From: Bryobacteraceae bacterium
Lineage (GTDB): Bacteria; Acidobacteriota; Terriglobia; Bryobacterales; Bryobacteraceae
DNA: 35,620 nt
Assembly (NCBI GenBank): GCA_030041495.1
Contig: JASHNT010000047.1
Location: forward strand, 1 to 35,620
Reading direction: 5' to 3'
Part shown: positions 1 through 7,898 of the stretch, piece by piece
Layout of the letters: every line of letters starts with the position of its first letter
Numbering within the stretch: position 1 is the first letter of the stretch
The notes under the pieces: model-generated
Databases searched by the model: none
Told to the model about the DNA's origin: nothing
What the model saw: only the letters and a program-made list of their open reading frames with translations
Translations under genes and position numbers: made by a program

Positions 1-376
1 TGACGTTGTCAGTGAGGGTGATGGTCGCCTTGTGCATGTGGGGCTTGGCTTCCGTGCCAATCTCCAACTCGCCGTGGACCATGATCCACTCGGTGGTGAG
101 TTCGAGATCTTTGTTGTCGGCGAAGCTCAGTTTGCCGTCGATCCTTAAACCGTGCAGCTCCGGCGGCGTGACATCGAGGACGACGTTCATATCCCTACCG
201 ATGGTGACAACGTCGTCTTTGCCGGGCACCTTTTTGTCGGGCCAAGTGGACGCATCAGACCAGCGCTTCGCGCGGGCCGTCGAAGCAGGTTGCTGAGCCT
301 TAACGACAGCATCTCCGCCCAGGATTAAAAAGCCTGGAACCACCAACGAAAGGAACAGGAGAGAACGTTTTCGCAT
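1..376 (-). CDS. Secreted G8-domain protein, N-terminal part (runs off the window)
   Basis: Read on the minus strand, an ATG at 376 opens a frame that stays open to base 1 (125 codons), so the gene is cut by the window edge. The first 28 or so residues are a signal peptide: basic start MRKR, a hydrophobic run, then cleavage near VKAQ. The mature part has the pattern RWSDASTWPDKKVPGKDD, then 'HGLRIDGKLSF' and 'HGELEIG', which is the beta-strand and glycine pattern of the G8 domain found in extracellular carbohydrate- or polysaccharide-associated proteins. A GAGG about 8 bases before the ATG is a reasonable ribosome binding site. The start sits 2 bases after the stop of a doubtful upstream ORF. 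Family recognition is by eye; the catalytic or binding role cannot be seen because the rest is missing. Confidence 0.7.
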   Translation of the reverse strand, partial: MRKRSLLFLSLVVPGFLILGGDAVVKAQQPASTARAKRWSDASTWPDKKVPGKDDVVTIGRDMNVVLDVTPPELHGLRIDGKLSFADNKDLELTTEWIMVHGELEIGTEAKPHMHKATITLTDNV

Positions 377-378
377 CG

Positions 379-756
379 TTAAACCTCGACCATCGGTGTA
401 AACAATATCCGGAAATTGATATGCAGCGGCGTGTCCGCTCCATGGTGACTGAACTGGCCCACGATATCAGGTTCCAGAGAGGCCGGCAAGGGACGGGGCG
501 CCCCACTGTCGCGGCCCAGTGAGAAGTTCCTATTTGAGCTAAGTAGAAAGTTTCTATTGACAGCTGAGAGGCTGAAGGATGGAACGAATTCGCCGTCTTG
601 GAGGATGGCTTTAGGTTGGCCATGCTGATCGAGCGGCTGTCGGTCGCAAGCCATACCCTGGCGTTCCTCCTTGGCGGAACACAAGTGTGATGAGACGGCA
701 TTGTCCCGCGAACACCTCCGTGCTGAGTTCGCGACTGTACTTCCCAGCCATGGCAA
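379..756 (-). CDS. Hypothetical protein or decayed fragment
   Basis: A 125-codon frame ends in TAA 2 bases before the ATG of the G8-domain gene. The C-terminal 90 residues (from MACDRQPLDQHG) have a believable amino-acid mix and mostly G/C third positions. The first 35 residues look less natural, so the true start may be the internal ATG near 654. I recognise no family. It could be the 3' remnant of a gene cotranscribed with the G8 protein, or a chance frame. Apart from this ORF the stretch 377-810 shows nothing I can name. Confidence 0.3.
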   Translation of the reverse strand: MPWLGSTVANSARRCSRDNAVSSHLCSAKEERQGMACDRQPLDQHGQPKAILQDGEFVPSFSLSAVNRNFLLSSNRNFSLGRDSGAPRPLPASLEPDIVGQFSHHGADTPLHINFRILFTPMVEV

Positions 757-810
757 GTTTTAGGCCAAACGAAATTGAAACGCGCATCTAGGCGAGAGGC
801 CCGACGACAT

Positions 811-1716
811 CTATCCCTTCGCTTCGGCGGACCTTTGCAAGACCAGGAGCTCTTGAACGTTAAAGATTTGAGCAACCGCCTGCCGTAGGTCGGCAGCAGC
901 CGCGTTATAGGGATTCAGAAGCGGCTGCACCATCGCGGTCGGGACGGTCCGGAACGGCCGCTGGCCCGCCGGCGTTTCAATCAGGTTCACGAACGCGTCT
1001 ACGACCGGTTCCGGACCAGGGGTTTCCGGGGCCTCGTTCGCCGCATCGAAGACACTCTTGACGCGGGCGGCGTATTCGGCCGCCGCGCCATAGTCCGCGA
1101 CACGGATTTGATCGGCGGGAGCGGTGAAGTTCTCAAGGATTGGTGTCCGATGGATGCCCGGCTCCACCACGACGGAGTCCACGCCGAAAGGCGCGAGTTC
1201 GAACCGGTACGCGTCGGCCATCGCCTCCAGCGCGAATTTGCTGGCGCAGTAGACAGCCATGGCGGGAAGCACGACGCGCCCGGCGGCGGAGCTCACATGG
1301 ATGAGCAACCCGCTGCGTTGACGGCGCATGGAAGGCAGCACGGCGCGATTGACGCGCGCTGCTCCAAACAGGTTAACCTCGAATAGCCGTTTGAACTGCT
1401 CGATCGTGTAGGCTTCGGTCAACCCCAGCGCGCCGACCCCGGCATTGTTGATCGCCACGTCGATGCGTCCCGCCTTCTCAAGAGCGGCTTCGACGGCCTT
1501 GCTTACAGAATCGTCGTTGGTGACATCCAGGTCCTGGACCTGAAGCCGCCAGCCTTCTTTGCTGGCGAGTGATTGCAACGCGGCACAATGCAACGCGTTG
1601 CTGCCGGAGCAATTGCGCATGGTTGCAAAGACGGTGTAGCCGCGCCGGGCTAGCGTTTCCGCGGCGGCGCGCCCGAAGCCGGTACTCGCTCCCGTAATAA
1701 AAACGACGCCATTCAT
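811..1716 (-). CDS. SDR family NAD(P)-dependent oxidoreductase
   Basis: A classical short-chain dehydrogenase/reductase of 301 residues. The cofactor motif TGASTGFG is at residues 8-15, NNAG at 90-93, the catalytic serine in HVSSAAG near 142, and the YCASK active site gives Tyr156 and Lys160. All key residues are present. The start at 1716 is chosen because AGGAGGA lies 6-7 bases before it; the frame runs open to 1830 but the extra 38 residues look non-coding. Spacing and the C-terminal region resemble the 'classical' retinol- or ketoreductase-like SDRs of about 280-300 residues. The substrate cannot be told. No operon partner is visible: 811 is preceded by an uncertain ORF and 1716 by decayed sequence. 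Confidence 0.9.
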   Translation of the reverse strand: MNGVVFITGASTGFGRAAAETLARRGYTVFATMRNCSGSNALHCAALQSLASKEGWRLQVQDLDVTNDDSVSKAVEAALEKAGRIDVAINNAGVGALGLTEAYTIEQFKRLFEVNLFGAARVNRAVLPSMRRQRSGLLIHVSSAAGRVVLPAMAVYCASKFALEAMADAYRFELAPFGVDSVVVEPGIHRTPILENFTAPADQIRVADYGAAAEYAARVKSVFDAANEAPETPGPEPVVDAFVNLIETPAGQRPFRTVPTAMVQPLLNPYNAAAADLRQAVAQIFNVQELLVLQRSAEAKG

Positions 1717-1964
1717 GGCGTGTCCTCCTGTCCAGCTCAGAATATCCCATTCTGATCTCCGAGCCGCGCTCGCCAGACTACATGGAACAGAAAGCCGAAG
1801 ACGGCTGCAGGCCACGCTGCGCCGCCGCATTCGCCGCGGTCAGGGTTTCATCCGTTCTATTGCGTGAACATCATCCGGCGTGATGGAGCACCAACCCTTG
1901 ACGGGAAGGCCGCCTTCTCCAAAGCGACACCAACTCCGGGTGCGCGCGCCCGAGATGTACTCGA

Positions 1965-2471
1965 TCAAGCATCGTAGACGTTCGAGCCGGCGGCGGGTAG
2001 GCGCTCGACGCGTCCCTCGAACAGCCTCCCCGCGCAACCGCTGTCGCGCAAGACGTAAACGAGCATGCAGCCATACGACAGATTCATGATTGCGGCTCCG
2101 GGTCGGAACTCGGCTCGCAGGACGGGGCGGGCGCGAAGGGTCGGACTATCTCTGAAAACGTCACGCACGCGAGGCCCCAATCCACGGGCCGCCGAAGGCA
2201 ACTTCCGCGCTGTGGAGCTGCCGGGCGGACCCTGCGGCTGGCCCGGCTCAGATCCGCCGCTCCTTGATTGGGCGACAGCATTCGGATCAGGTCGGTCTTG
2301 AACACGTCGAAGTTCTTTCCATCGATCCTGATCGTTACAAAACGGAAGGATCGCCGGCCCTCCGTCGCCGGACACATTATTTCCTGCGAATCTCTTCAAG
2401 ACGTACGGATAGCTTGCATTCTGGCCAAATGCCGTGGCTGCCACAATCACTCCCGAGAGCGCGCGTAGCAT
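1965..2471 (-). pseudogene. Decayed NHL-repeat/TIGR03437-type secreted protein, N-terminal remnant
   Basis: From an ATG at 2471 the first 40 residues form a signal peptide (MLRALSGVIVAATAFGQ) followed by YPYVLKRFAGNNVSGDGGPA. The 'FAGN..SGDGGPA' phrase is the usual first repeat of acidobacterial NHL-type beta-propeller proteins. After about 2350 the sense is lost: the open frame continues to 1965 but becomes Arg/Pro-rich, and short sensible stretches appear in other frames (for example RIDGKNFDVFKTDL). This looks like a truncated, frameshifted gene. The remaining stretch 1717-1964 shows no recognisable gene. Confidence 0.5.
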
Positions 2472-2481
2472 CGTTCTAGTT

Positions 2482-2679
2482 CTAGACCGTCAGGTACACC
2501 GTCTGCGCGACCCGAGTCGAGCCGACGGTGACGTCGATCTGGTAGTCGCCGTCGGCGACCTGGGGAACCGTGATGTTGAATTGATACAGGCCGACCGCAT
2601 TCGGCGCGAGCTCAAGCTGTACTACCCAGGCTTCGGCTGGCATGCCTTCCATCGCCAGAACATCACTTGGCGGCAACAA
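2482..2679 (-). pseudogene. C-terminal fragment of a TIGR03437-domain protein
   Basis: The frame reads VQLELAPNAVGLYQFNITVP, then QVADGDYQIDVTVG, and ends YLTV*. This matches the end of the TIGR03437 domain ('GLAP..VGLYQ.N..VP...G...V.V.VGG'), which is typical of secreted Acidobacteriota proteins; the intact 16144-18183 protein here ends the same way. Upstream of about 2680 the domain is not continued in any one frame (a stop interrupts it), so only the last 60 or so residues survive. Its stop lies 10 bases before the ATG of the next remnant (2471). It was probably once part of a tandem of such genes. Confidence 0.5.
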
Positions 2680-2912
2680 GTAGGGGGCGCAACTCCGCTA
2701 GAAGCGCAGCGTGCCGCTGGCCACGGGCGCCGGGACATGACGTCTCTGTACACGGTGTGAGAAGGGGGAACGGGAGCGGGCTTAGGGTGGAGGCGAGGTT
2801 CGCAAAAATGATGGAAACCCCGGACGTCACGCCGCAGTGAGAACTTCCAGGGCCGAAAAGGAAATGGCCCGAATGTGGCCCAGCGGCCCGGACCGAACAA
2901 CAGCTAAAAGAT

Positions 2913-2988
2913 TGGTGGACCTGGAGAGATTCGAACTCTCGACCTCTTCCATGCCATGGAAGCGCGCTCCCAACTGCGCCACAGGCCC
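2913..2988 (-). tRNA. tRNA-Ala (GGC anticodon)
   Basis: On the minus strand the sequence folds as a full cloverleaf: acceptor GGGCCTG/CAGGTCC, anticodon arm CTTCC-ATGGCAT-GGAAG with anticodon GGC, and T arm GAGAG-TTCGAAT-CTCTC. The discriminator is A and the CCA end is encoded. It is divergent from the MFS gene starting at 3079. Confidence 0.95.
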
Positions 2989-3000
2989 GCTCGGGTGGGG

Positions 3001-3017
3001 TGTAGCAACCTGCTACA
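3001..3017. promoter_or_regulatory. Inverted repeat upstream of tRNA-Ala
   Basis: Perfect 7-base arms TGTAGCA and TGCTACA separated by ACC. It lies 12 bases upstream of the tRNA-Ala 5' end, where the -10 region of the tRNA promoter would fall, and about 60 bases upstream of the divergent MFS gene. It could be an operator or a chance palindrome. Confidence 0.25.
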
Positions 3018-3064
3018 GTCAGCAGAATAACACGGCCGGCCACGGGGACGCACCTCGAAGCGGT

Positions 3065-3070
3065 TACACT
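3065..3070 (+). promoter_or_regulatory. Candidate -10 element (TACACT) of the MFS gene
   Basis: TACACT ends 8 bases before the GTG start at 3079, which would give a transcript with almost no leader. No clear -35 is visible. Similar hexamers stand close before the starts at 4377 and 9506. Confidence 0.25.
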
Positions 3071-3078
3071 GAGTATAA

Positions 3079-4329
3079 GTGTCGACAAGCACCACTCCGG
3101 CGGGCGCCCCAAGCGTGGCCGCGCCGGTTTCAGCCATCACGCCCGAAAAAACGGCGTTCCGCATCCTGGCGGCCATCAGCTTCTGCCACCTGCTGAACGA
3201 CCTGATGCAGTCTGTCATCCCGGCCGTCTACCCGATCCTCAAAACCACCTACCACCTCGACTTCGGCCAGATCGGCATGATCACGCTGACCATCCAGCTC
3301 ACGGCGTCGCTGTTGCAGCCCTTGATCGGCACGTTCACGGACCGCCGGCCGACCCCTTTCTCGCTTCCCGCAGGCATGGCTTTCACGCTTGCCGGACTGC
3401 TGCTTCTCGCTTCCGCGCCGACTTATCACGCAGTCTTGCTGGCCGTGGGCATGGTCGGCATCGGCTCCTCGGTGTTTCATCCCGAATCCTCGCGCGTGGC
3501 GCGCATGGCCTCCGGAGGCAAGCATGGCCTGGCGCAATCGCTGTTTCAAGTCGGCGGCAATTTCGGAACCTCGCTGGGACCCCTGCTGGCTGCCTTCGTA
3601 GTGCTGCCGGAGGGGCAGCGCAGTATCGCGTGGTTTTCCGCCGCGGCGTTGATCGCGATTATCGTGCTCAGCCGCGTGAGCCTGTGGTACAAGCGCAATC
3701 GCCACTCGGCTGGCAAGGCACACGCCCGCAAGGCTGGCGAAGGCGACCACCCCTCCTCCAACCGCATCGCCATCGCCTTGGCCGTGCTGTGCTCGCTGAT
3801 GCTTTCGAAATTCGTCTACATGGCGAGCCTGAGCAGCTACTACACTTTCTTCCTCATCAACCGCTTCCATGTCTCCGTGCAGAACGCGCAGATTCATCTG
3901 TTCGTATTCCTTGGCGCGGTGGCCGCCGGCACCATCATCGGAGGACCAATCGGCGACCGCATCGGAAGAAAGAAGGTGATCTGGTGCTCCATCCTGGGCA
4001 TCCTTCCGTTTACGCTGATGCTGCCCTACGCGAACCTGTTCTGGACCGGACTGCTCACGGTCATCATCGGCATGACGCTGGCCTCGGCCTTTCCGGCCAT
4101 CGTGGTCTACGCGCAGGAACTGGTGCCCGGTAAAATCGGCGCCATCTCCGGCTTGTTCTTCGGCCTCGCCTTCGGACTGGCCGGATTGGGAGCGGCAGTG
4201 CTCGGCCGCCTGGCCGATTCCACCAGCATCGAGTTCGTCTATCAGGTCTGCTCCGTGCTGCCAGCCCTGGGCCTGCTGACCGTGTTCCTGCCGGACATGG
4301 GAACCGCCCGCGCCCGGCGCGCGTCGTAA
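3079..4329 (+). CDS. fsr: MFS transporter of the fosmidomycin-resistance (Fsr) type
   Basis: A 416-residue inner-membrane protein with about 12 hydrophobic segments. It matches the Fsr family by its first helix region (FCHLLNDLMQSVIPAVYPIL), the loop 'TFTDRRP', and the central GDRIGRKKV loop between helices 8 and 9. The length agrees with E. coli Fsr (about 400 residues). Fsr proteins export fosmidomycin and probably natural metabolites using the proton gradient; the real substrate here is unknown. The start is a GTG at 3079, the first possible start in the frame and preceded by TACACT and TATAAG. The gene stands alone between tRNA-Ala (divergent) and the isomerase gene 47 bases downstream. 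Confidence 0.85.
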   Translation: MSTSTTPAGAPSVAAPVSAITPEKTAFRILAAISFCHLLNDLMQSVIPAVYPILKTTYHLDFGQIGMITLTIQLTASLLQPLIGTFTDRRPTPFSLPAGMAFTLAGLLLLASAPTYHAVLLAVGMVGIGSSVFHPESSRVARMASGGKHGLAQSLFQVGGNFGTSLGPLLAAFVVLPEGQRSIAWFSAAALIAIIVLSRVSLWYKRNRHSAGKAHARKAGEGDHPSSNRIAIALAVLCSLMLSKFVYMASLSSYYTFFLINRFHVSVQNAQIHLFVFLGAVAAGTIIGGPIGDRIGRKKVIWCSILGILPFTLMLPYANLFWTGLLTVIIGMTLASAFPAIVVYAQELVPGKIGAISGLFFGLAFGLAGLGAAVLGRLADSTSIEFVYQVCSVLPALGLLTVFLPDMGTARARRAS

Positions 4330-4369
4330 GCCGGTAGTGAGACAAAGCCGCGCAGAGTAGAAGCGGAGA

Positions 4370-4375
4370 TATAAT
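4370..4375 (+). promoter_or_regulatory. Candidate -10 element (TATAAT) before the isomerase gene
   Basis: A perfect TATAAT ends 1 base before the GTG at 4377 and 7 bases before the ATG at 4383. If used, the transcript would begin at about the ATG and be leaderless. GGAG at 4365-4368 instead supports initiation at the GTG from a longer transcript. Confidence 0.3.
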
Positions 4376-4376
4376 T

Positions 4377-5555
4377 GTGCGTATGCGGTCGTCTCTTCGA
4401 ACCTCTCTGATGCTGGTGTGTGTGCTGGCGCCATCCGCCGTCTACGCCGAGATCACGATCATGGATGAGATCGTGTGCAAGGTGAACGGCGACATCGTCA
4501 CCAAGAGCGAGCTCGACAGGAAAGAAAAGGACCTGGAGCAATTCCTCCACGAAAACGGCTTGACCGGTGAAAAGTTCGAGGAGGAGCTCAAGGGCCAGCA
4601 GCCGAACCTGTTGCGGCAGGAAATCGACGATCTGCTACTCACGCAGAAAGCCAAGGAGATGGATATCAAGGTCGACACCGATCTGAACAAGCAGATGGCC
4701 GACCTTCAGCGGCGGTCCAAGATTACCGACCCGGATAAATTCGAGGCCTTCGTGCAGGAGCAGACCGGCATGCCTTACGAGGATTACCGCGGCATGATGA
4801 AGGACAATCTGCTGCGGCAGCGGGTGATCGGCGAGGAGGTCAGCCGCAAGATCCAGTTCAAGCGCGAGGAGCTGGAGGCTTACTACAACGCCCACAAAGA
4901 TGAGTTCATGCGCCAGGAAGAAGTGTTCCTGCGCGATATTTTCATTTCCACCTTCGGCATGAATGCCCAAGGCGTGGCCGCCGCCGAGAAGAAAGCCAAG
5001 GATCTGGTGGCCCGCGCCAACAAGGGAGAAAACTTCGCCGACCTAGCCTCAGCCAATTCCGACAAAGCCAGCAACGCCGCGCAGGGCGGTGCGCTCCCGC
5101 CTTATACCAAGAACGGCACACCCGGTGATCACATGCCGCCGGAGCTTGAGGGTCTGGTGTGGGACAAGGCCAAGGGCTTCGTCACCGATCCCATCAAGTT
5201 CGACGACGGCTTCGAGATCCTCTACGTGGATGATCACCAAAAGGCCGGATTGGCGACCTTCGACGAAGTGCAGGGCGAAGTGCAGCAGAAGCTGTTTGAG
5301 CCGCGCTTCAACCCGGCCTTGCGCGGCTATCTCAACAAACTTCGCGAGACTGCCTTCCTCGAAATCAAGCCCGGCTACCTGGACACCGGTGCGATCCCCA
5401 ACAAGGACACCAGTTGGGTGGATCCGGCCCAGCTCAAGCCGGAAACCATCAAGAAGGAAGACTACCTGGCGCAGACGCACCACAAGCACCTGCTGGGCTT
5501 CATCCCCATTCCCGGCACCTCCACCAACGCCAAGGGCACTTCCTCTTCGCGCTGA
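4377..5555 (+). CDS. Periplasmic peptidyl-prolyl isomerase, SurA/PpiC (parvulin) type
   Basis: A 392-residue exported protein. The signal peptide is residues 1-25, with cleavage near VYA-E. A SurA-type N-terminal chaperone domain follows (IVCKVNGDIVTKSELDR, residues ~33-165). A parvulin domain occupies about residues 170-290, with the expected pattern: 'VFLRDIFIST', 'AKDLVARANKGENFADLASANSD', 'GGALPPYTKNGTP', then 'DGFEILYVDD'. It should help fold outer-membrane proteins in the periplasm by proline isomerisation. The 60-residue tail ends in a low-complexity Thr/Ser stretch. Start choice: GTG at 4377 has GGAG 8 bases upstream; ATG at 4383 is the alternative. The exoribonuclease gene begins 25 bases after the stop, so the two may be cotranscribed. 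Confidence 0.88.
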   Translation: MRMRSSLRTSLMLVCVLAPSAVYAEITIMDEIVCKVNGDIVTKSELDRKEKDLEQFLHENGLTGEKFEEELKGQQPNLLRQEIDDLLLTQKAKEMDIKVDTDLNKQMADLQRRSKITDPDKFEAFVQEQTGMPYEDYRGMMKDNLLRQRVIGEEVSRKIQFKREELEAYYNAHKDEFMRQEEVFLRDIFISTFGMNAQGVAAAEKKAKDLVARANKGENFADLASANSDKASNAAQGGALPPYTKNGTPGDHMPPELEGLVWDKAKGFVTDPIKFDDGFEILYVDDHQKAGLATFDEVQGEVQQKLFEPRFNPALRGYLNKLRETAFLEIKPGYLDTGAIPNKDTSWVDPAQLKPETIKKEDYLAQTHHKHLLGFIPIPGTSTNAKGTSSSR

Positions 5556-5580
5556 GTCTTTGTCCTGACCTTGCGCGCCG

Positions 5581-6672
5581 ATGAAGTCGCCCTACATTAG
5601 CGAGCTGGAGCCCAACCAGACCATCACCGGAACGTTTTTGGTTTCCCACAAAGACGTTCGCCAGAAAAAATCGGGCGAGCCGTATCTATCTCTGACGCTC
5701 TCCGACCGCACCGGCGACCTCGACGCCAAGATGTGGGACAACGCGGCGGAAGCAATCCCAACTTTCGAGCGCGACAGCTTCGTGCGCGTCAAGGGATTGG
5801 TCCAAATCTTCCAGAACCGGCCACAGTTGACCATCCACAAGATTCAGCCGGTGGCGGATTCCGAGGTCGAATCCTCGGATTACTTCCCGGTTTCCAAGCG
5901 CGACCGCGAGGAGATGTTCCGCGAGATGGAAGGCTGGATCGCAGGCATGAGCAATCCGCACCTGAAGGCTCTGCTTCAGTCGATCTTCGCCGATCCTAAA
6001 ATCGCGCTCGCCTACCGCACCGCACCCGCCGCCAAGAGCGTCCACCACAACTGGATCGGCGGGTTGATCGAGCACGTGCTCTCACTGTGCGTCCTGGCGA
6101 AGTTCACCGCGGCGCATTATGCGGACATCGACCTCGACCTCATGTTGTCCGGCGTCATCCTGCACGACCTGGGCAAGATCCACGAGCTCAGTTACTCGCG
6201 CAGTTTCGCCTATACCGACCAAGGCCAACTGCTCGGGCACATCGTGATTGGTGCGCGGATGGTGGATGAAAAAATCGCCCTGCTTCCGGATTTTCCCGCG
6301 CCGCTCCGCGATCTGTTACTGCACATGATTCTAAGCCATCACGGCCAGCTCGAGTTCGGCTCGCCAAAGGTTCCTGTTTTTCCCGAGGCTCTCTTGCTGC
6401 ATCTGCTCGACACCCTCGATTCAAAGATGGAGTGCATGCGCGCGTTGATCGAGCGCGACCAGATGGTGGAAGGCGCCTGGACCGGCTACAGCAGCGCGCT
6501 CGAACGCAACGCGCTCAAGAAAGCCAAGTTCTCAGAGCCAAAGTCGCCCGCTCTCTCGGCTGCTCCGGCTCCCTCTGCTTCGGGCCGCGCGAAAGCTAAC
6601 GGCGAGCGGCGTCCCGCGCCCAATTCACCGTTCTCGGAAAAATTGCGCGACGCGTTGAACCGGGAAGGCTGA
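5581..6672 (+). CDS. yhaM: 3'-5' exoribonuclease of the YhaM type (OB fold + HD domain)
   Basis: The 363-residue product has an OB nucleic-acid-binding fold at about residues 12-92 (TGTFLVSHKDVRQKKSG, 'YLSLTLSDRTG', 'VRVKGLVQIF'). An HD metal-phosphohydrolase domain follows: His156, His165 (LIEHVLSL), His195-Asp196 (LHDLGKIHEL), His220, His253-His254 (SHHGQLEFG) and Asp280. This is the YhaM/CbfI architecture; such enzymes trim RNA or single-stranded DNA 3' to 5' in the cytoplasm. Length is slightly above the usual 314 residues because of an Ala/Pro/Ser-rich tail of about 50 residues. It lies 25 bases behind the isomerase gene and ends 8 bases from the converging lhgO gene. Confidence 0.88.
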   Translation: MKSPYISELEPNQTITGTFLVSHKDVRQKKSGEPYLSLTLSDRTGDLDAKMWDNAAEAIPTFERDSFVRVKGLVQIFQNRPQLTIHKIQPVADSEVESSDYFPVSKRDREEMFREMEGWIAGMSNPHLKALLQSIFADPKIALAYRTAPAAKSVHHNWIGGLIEHVLSLCVLAKFTAAHYADIDLDLMLSGVILHDLGKIHELSYSRSFAYTDQGQLLGHIVIGARMVDEKIALLPDFPAPLRDLLLHMILSHHGQLEFGSPKVPVFPEALLLHLLDTLDSKMECMRALIERDQMVEGAWTGYSSALERNALKKAKFSEPKSPALSAAPAPSASGRAKANGERRPAPNSPFSEKLRDALNREG

Positions 6673-6680
6673 CCACCTCC

Positions 6681-7877
6681 TTACAAACGTGACGCGACCA
6701 TCCCCGCTATCTCTTCTCCAATGGCCAGCGAAGCGGTCGCGGCCGGACTGGGCGCGTTCACCACGTGGATTTCGCGCTCGCCTTCGACGAAGTTGAAGTC
6801 GTCCAGCAGCGTTCCCTCCGGCAACATCGCCTGAGCGCGCACTCCGGCGCCGCCCGGCAAAAGATCGCCGAGTTGAATCTCCGGCACCAAGCGCCGGAGT
6901 GAGCGGCAGAACAACTCCTTGCTAAAGGAGCGTTGCAGTTCCATCCAGCAGGCTTTGGGATAACGCGCCAGAAATCGCCACAGCCCGCCGAACGTCAGTG
7001 CGTCGAACGAGTCGCGAAGATTGATGTCCGTTCTGGTGTAGCCCTCGCGCGCGAACGCCAGCACGGCATTGGGTCCCGCCTCCACGCCACCGTGAATCAT
7101 GCGCGTGAAGTGCACGCCAAGAAATGGAAACCGCGGATCCGGCACCGGGTAAATCAAGTTGCGCGCCAGATACTGCCGCTCCGGCCGGATCAAATAATAT
7201 TCGCCGCGAAACGGCACGATGCGCGCCTTGCGAGGCCGCCCGCTGAGCGCCGCCAGCCGGTCCGAGTACAAGCCCCCGCAAGTCACCACCCGATCGCAAG
7301 CCAGCTCTCCCTTGGCGTGCTCCACTCGCCAGCCTTTTCCGTCGCGAGCGAGCGCCGTGACTCGCGCACCCGTGACGATTTCGCCTCCGCGCGCGCGAAT
7401 CTCCTCCACCAGGACTTCGCACACGCGCGGATAATCGGCGATGCCTTCTTCGGGAACATGAATCGCCGCAACCCCTGCGGCGTGCGGCTCAAGTATGTGG
7501 ATTTGTTCGGGCGTCAGCAAACGCAAACCGCGAAGCCCGTTCTGCTGCCCACGCTCAAGCAGGGCCTGAAGCCGAGGAACCTCCTCCGCGCTGGTAGCCA
7601 CCACCACTTTGCCGCAGACTTCGTGAGGAATCGAATGAGCACGGCAGAACTCGACCATCTGCCGCACGCCGCTCACAGCGAGCTTCGCGCGCTGCGACCC
7701 CGGCCGGTAATACAAGCCGCAGTGCAGCACGCCGCTGTTGTGGCTGCTCTGGTGCCGCCCGACCGCGTCTTCTTTTTCGAGTACGCTGACCCGCGCATCC
7801 GGAATCCGCTCCAACAGCCGGTACGCTGTGGCCAACCCGACGATGCCTCCGCCCACCACCGCAATGCTTGCGCTCAC
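6681..7877 (-). CDS. lhgO: L-2-hydroxyglutarate oxidase/dehydrogenase
   Basis: A 398-residue FAD enzyme of the DAO family. The Rossmann motif VGGGIVGLATAYRL is at residues 8-21, followed by 'VLEKEDAVGRHQSSHNSGVLHCGLYY', which is the hallmark of LhgO. Later 'VPFRGEYYLI' and 'PDPRFPFLGVHFTRM' also match. It oxidises L-2-hydroxyglutarate, a side product of central metabolism, to 2-oxoglutarate and passes electrons to the membrane. Length is normal (about 400). The start is GTG at 7877, since the overlapping ATG reads into TGA. The divergent membrane-protein gene starts only about 20 bases away, so the promoters must overlap one or both genes. TATGAT at 7892-7887 on this strand could be its -10. 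Confidence 0.93.
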   Translation of the reverse strand: MSASIAVVGGGIVGLATAYRLLERIPDARVSVLEKEDAVGRHQSSHNSGVLHCGLYYRPGSQRAKLAVSGVRQMVEFCRAHSIPHEVCGKVVVATSAEEVPRLQALLERGQQNGLRGLRLLTPEQIHILEPHAAGVAAIHVPEEGIADYPRVCEVLVEEIRARGGEIVTGARVTALARDGKGWRVEHAKGELACDRVVTCGGLYSDRLAALSGRPRKARIVPFRGEYYLIRPERQYLARNLIYPVPDPRFPFLGVHFTRMIHGGVEAGPNAVLAFAREGYTRTDINLRDSFDALTFGGLWRFLARYPKACWMELQRSFSKELFCRSLRRLVPEIQLGDLLPGGAGVRAQAMLPEGTLLDDFNFVEGEREIHVVNAPSPAATASLAIGEEIAGMVASRL

Positions 7878-7898
7878 ATCCGACTATCATATACGGAG

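Noticed and set aside
3130-4434. Long minus-strand frame opposite the MFS gene
   Set aside because: It is His/Gln/Asp-rich with no domain, antisense to a clear transporter; high GC keeps such frames open.
6933-7898. Upstream extension of the GT-C-like membrane protein frame
   Set aside because: It is antisense to lhgO, rich in His/Arg/Gln and carries no family pattern; the real protein begins near 7899.
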